From Altererythrobacter sp. (GTDB taxonomy: Bacteria; Pseudomonadota; Alphaproteobacteria; Sphingomonadales; Sphingomonadaceae): a stretch of DNA of 7,671 bases. The first letter of the stretch is position 1; each line of letters begins with the position of its first letter. Positions 5,738 to 7,671 of this stretch are shown here, piece after piece. The position numbers and the translations under genes are program-made. The DNA lies in assembly GCA_024636575.1 (NCBI GenBank), contig JAGXGU010000005.1, forward strand, positions 1 through 7,671, written 5' to 3'. Under the pieces are notes generated by a model. It worked only from the letters and a program-made list of their open reading frames with translations, was not told where the DNA came from and did not search any database.

Positions 5738-6877
5738 ATGGATAATCATACCCCCGCCGCCCCTGACCAGCTCGATGCCAGCTTCGACATCGTCGCCCGT
5801 CAGGACAAGACCGAAGCCGATGTCACCGCGCTGCGCTCCGACGTCGATGAGGTGAAGGCCCGGCTCGACAAGGTCGGCCGCGCTGCCGCCCGTCCGGCGA
5901 TCTCGGGCGCTTCCGACACCGCTGAGGTCAAAGGCTTCATCGATGGCTATCTGCGCCGCGGCCGGGTGTCGGAAATCAAGTCCATCAACGGTCAGGTGCC
6001 GTCCGATTGCGGTTATGCCGTGCCGCAGTCGATCGATGCGATGATCGCCCGGGAGCTGATCGAAATCAGCCCGATCCGCAGCCTCGCGCAAGTGGTCCAG
6101 ACGGGCAGCGCGGGCTACCGCAAGCTGGTGTCCACCGGCGGCACGGCCTCGGGCTGGGTCAGCGAAACAGCGGCGCGGCCGGAAACCGACGCGCCGCAAT
6201 TTGCGGAGATCTCCCCGCCAACCGGCGAGCTTTATGCCAATCCGGCGGCCAGCCAGGCGATGCTGGATGATGCCGGTTTCGATCTGGAAAGCTGGCTTGC
6301 CAGCGAGATCGCGATGGAGTTCGCCCGCGCCGAGGGTGCCGCTTTCGTCAACGGCACCGGCTTCGACCAGCCCGAAGGATTCCTGACCGGCCCGGTATCG
6401 ACCGCCGAAGACGGAGTCCGTGCGTTCGGCTCGCTGCAATATATCGGTTCCGGCGATGCCTTCGGATTCGGGGCGACCCCCGAGGCGCGGCTGATCGATC
6501 TGGTGCACACGATGAAATCGGGCCACCGCCAGGGCGCCAGCTTCGTGATGAATTCGTCCACTCTGGCCGAAGTCCGCAAGCTCAAGACCGCCGATGGCGC
6601 ATTCCTGTGGCAGCCGGGCATGGTCGAAGGTCAGCCCGACCGCCTGCTCGGTTACCCGGTCGTGGAAGCGGAGGATATGCCCGATGTCGCCACCGGAGCC
6701 TATCCGATCGCCTTCGGCAATTTCCGCCACGGCTATCTGATCGCGGAACGCAGCGCGACGCAGATCCTGCGCGATCCCTTCACCAACAAGCCCTTCGTCC
6801 ACTTCTACGCCAGCAAGCGGGTGGGCGGTCAGGTCCTGGATAGCGCCGCGATCAAGCTGCTGAAGATCGAGGCTTAA
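5738..6877 (+). CDS. HK97-fold major capsid protein (GTA g5-like)
   Basis: This is the structural subunit of the icosahedral head. The 379 residues begin with a charged helical region (about 15-48) with a heptad-like pattern, the delta/scaffold domain normally removed by the prohead protease; I could not place the cleavage site. The HK97 core follows: VPSDCGYAVPQSI (87-99), YRKLVSTGGTASGWVSE (127-143, E-loop region), AEISPPTGELYANPAAS (156-172), FVNGTGFDQPEGFL (203-216), and the C-terminal signature LIAERSATQILRDPF then FVHFYASKRVGGQV (334-366). The start ATG 5738 has AAGGTG (5724-5729) 8 nt upstream; an ATG at 5731 is out of frame. It stands apart from its neighbours: 94 nt from the protease gene and 252 nt from the connector gene, with terminator-like hairpins on both sides, so its message may be handled as a separate unit. 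That fits the high copy number needed for capsid protein. Confidence 0.94.
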   Translation: MDNHTPAAPDQLDASFDIVARQDKTEADVTALRSDVDEVKARLDKVGRAAARPAISGASDTAEVKGFIDGYLRRGRVSEIKSINGQVPSDCGYAVPQSIDAMIARELIEISPIRSLAQVVQTGSAGYRKLVSTGGTASGWVSETAARPETDAPQFAEISPPTGELYANPAASQAMLDDAGFDLESWLASEIAMEFARAEGAAFVNGTGFDQPEGFLTGPVSTAEDGVRAFGSLQYIGSGDAFGFGATPEARLIDLVHTMKSGHRQGASFVMNSSTLAEVRKLKTADGAFLWQPGMVEGQPDRLLGYPVVEAEDMPDVATGAYPIAFGNFRHGYLIAERSATQILRDPFTNKPFVHFYASKRVGGQVLDSAAIKLLKIEA

Positions 6878-6880
6878 TTT

Positions 6881-7061
6881 GTTTGGCCTCAAGCGTCGGC
6901 GGGGCCATTCGGCCCCTTAGGCTTCCGCGCTAACCGCGCGGCGGGCGGTCGCCCTTTGGCTGCCGCGTCCAGGAACGGACCAAACCACACGGTTTGGAAT
7001 CTTCCGGATAGCAACCGGGTGACCGCAAGGCCGGCTGGCCGCCCGGCGCCTGAGGCCAAAC
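6881..7061 (+). promoter_or_regulatory. Candidate structured RNA leader/attenuator upstream of the connector gene
   Basis: The 252-bp gap between capsid and connector genes has no credible ORF. Its first 181 bp are bounded by a perfect 11-bp inverted repeat, GTTTGGCCTCA (6881-6891) with TGAGGCCAAAC (7051-7061). Inside are perfect hairpins: 6901-6906/6911-6916; CCGCGC/GCGCGG (6925-6930/6936-6941, loop TAACC); and CCAAACC/GGTTTGG (6980-6986/6991-6997, loop ACAC). A longer pairing joins 6946-6954 to 7017-7025 (9 bp, one G-U). Some arms have alternative partners: CCAAACC recurs at 7056-7062, and GCGGGCG (6941-6947) complements CGCCCGC (7069-7075) in the 5' arm of the downstream terminator. A structured RNA, then a terminator, then a Shine-Dalgarno and ATG is the order of an attenuation leader or riboswitch. 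No known class was recognised. A mobile element with 11-bp terminal repeats is an alternative, but no target duplication is seen. Confidence 0.45.
6901..6916 (+). terminator. GC-rich hairpin after the capsid gene, weak terminator or 3' stabiliser
   Basis: GGGGCC (6901-6906) and GGCCCC (6911-6916) form a perfect 6-bp stem with an ATTC loop, 23 nt after the capsid stop. Only TT follows before AGG, so it lacks a proper U-tract. It may be a decayed intrinsic terminator or a 3'-end stabilising stem for capsid mRNA. It also lies inside the larger inverted repeat described next and may be part of that fold. Confidence 0.45.
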
Positions 7062-7067
7062 CAAAAC

Positions 7068-7110
7068 GCGCCCGCATTCAATTCCCCTGTTGGATGCGGG
7101 CGCACTTTTT
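7068..7110 (+). terminator. Strong intrinsic terminator upstream of the connector gene
   Basis: GCGCCCGCAT (7068-7077) pairs perfectly with ATGCGGGCGC (7094-7103). The helix can continue inward by up to five more pairs (TCAAT with GTTGG, two of them G-U), leaving a TCCCCT loop. AC and five T residues (7106-7110) follow, then CC and TTT. It ends about 20 nt before the connector start codon, so if efficient it would stop read-through from the capsid gene and control all downstream genes. It could instead be the attenuator of the preceding leader. Confidence 0.75.
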
Positions 7111-7129
7111 CCTTTCACCGGAGACCGCC

Positions 7130-7671
7130 ATGAAGCGCGCTATCGTCGAGCCTGCCGTTCTGGCGGGAACTGCCCTGGATGAGCTGAAGCAATGGCTCGC
7201 CATTTCCGTCCCCCGCGAAGATGCCACGCTGACCGCTCTGCTGCGCACCAGCCTGGACATGTGCGAGGGGTTCACCGGCACCCTGCCGCTGGAAACAATG
7301 TGCGAGGAAGTGCTGACCGCCAGCGGGGAATGGCAATGTCTCGCCACACGCCCGGTGCAGGCCATCACCGCGGTCGATACGCTGGCGGTAGACGGCGCGC
7401 GGTACGCCCTGCCGGCCGAAGCCTATGCCATCGATCTCGGTGCCGACGGCGGCGGGATGGTGCGCCTGACCGGCCGGATCACCGGCACCATGACCGGATC
7501 CGTGCGCGGCAGCCGGATCGCGGTTCGCTTTACCGCCGGGCTGGCCCCTGGTTGGGACAGCCTGCCGGAAAGCCTGCGCCACGGGATCATCCGCCTGGCC
7601 GCGCATCATTATCGGGAGCGCGATCGGGATCCGGGCATCACACCGCCCGCTGCGGTCGCCGCCCTGTGGCG
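7130..7671 (+). CDS. Head-tail connector/adaptor protein (GTA g6-like), 3'-truncated by window
   Basis: The connector forms a ring on the portal and provides the platform for the tail. The frame is open from ATG 7130 to the window end (180 full codons, no stop). ATG 7130 has GGAG (7120-7123) 6 nt upstream. Seen: an N-terminal helical region (about 16-50) with LDELKQWLAISVPREDATLT then LLRTSLDMCEGFTG, which fits the phage gp6-like connector pattern; a beta-rich middle with WQCLATRPVQAITAV (68-82) and a YALPAEAYAIDLG-type repeat; VRFTAGLAPGWDSLPESLRH (about 131-150), then a helix LAAHHYRERD, and a proline/alanine-rich end PPAAVAALWR. This final part is usually close to the C-terminus, so few residues are missing. 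It is the first gene after the structured gap and terminator, so its expression may be uncoupled from the upstream head genes. Confidence 0.82.
   Translation, partial: MKRAIVEPAVLAGTALDELKQWLAISVPREDATLTALLRTSLDMCEGFTGTLPLETMCEEVLTASGEWQCLATRPVQAITAVDTLAVDGARYALPAEAYAIDLGADGGGMVRLTGRITGTMTGSVRGSRIAVRFTAGLAPGWDSLPESLRHGIIRLAAHHYRERDRDPGITPPAAVAALW

Noticed and set aside
5705..6892. A 395-codon open frame on the minus strand spanning the whole capsid gene
   Set aside because: It is the antisense shadow of a strongly recognised HK97 capsid gene; long antisense frames are expected at this GC content, and its peptide is rich in R, G and H with no recognisable domain.
6881..7061. A MITE or insertion element defined by the 11-bp inverted repeat
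   Set aside because: No flanking target-site duplication is visible, and the internal hairpins followed by a terminator fit an RNA structure better; only a genome-wide copy search could revive this.
1..7671. CRISPR array, tRNA, rRNA or insertion sequence
   Set aside because: No regularly spaced repeats, no cloverleaf or rRNA-like segments, and no transposase motif were seen on either strand.

Overview
This window is high-GC chromosomal DNA from an alphaproteobacterium, most likely of the order Sphingomonadales (an Erythrobacter- or Sphingomonas-like organism). Two observations support that. The left edge carries a serine palmitoyltransferase whose key residues and spacing match the Sphingomonas enzyme. 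The right three quarters carry a head-gene block in the order known from Rhodobacter-type gene transfer agents (GTAs). The placement rests on protein patterns recalled from memory, not on a database search.

Layout. 1-876 (+) is the 3' two thirds of a serine palmitoyltransferase gene (sphingolipid synthesis). 979-1620 (-) is a convergent YqaA/DedA-type inner-membrane protein gene with a TTG start. 1621-1867 is a divergent, AT-richer regulatory gap with a candidate promoter for the head block. From about 1868 to the right edge all genes run on the + strand: small terminase (g1-like), large terminase (g2), a REP-type double hairpin, portal (g3), a small membrane protein (g3.5-like), prohead protease (g4), an intrinsic-terminator-like hairpin, HK97-fold major capsid protein (g5), a 252-bp highly structured non-coding gap ending in a strong intrinsic terminator, and a head-tail connector (g6-like) cut by the window end.

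How the genes work together. The terminases cut and pump DNA through the portal into a prohead made of capsid protein. The protease matures the prohead and the connector closes the portal vertex for tail attachment. Genes overlap at g1/g2 (14 bp), g3/g3.5 (ATGA) and g3.5/g4 (ATGA), which suggests translational coupling. Non-coding gaps occur only at g2/g3, g4/g5 and g5/g6, and each holds RNA-forming inverted repeats. No integrase, repressor, replication gene or attachment site lies left of the block, which abuts ordinary chromosomal genes. This favours a vertically inherited GTA cluster over an active prophage, but the window is too short to prove it.

The head genes belong to a described system. 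The least explained DNA is the 6878-7129 gap. It has an 11-bp closing inverted repeat, several internal hairpins with competing partners, a terminator and then a ribosome binding site, which is the layout of a transcription-attenuation leader. The terminator-like hairpin directly upstream of the capsid gene is the second point of interest.
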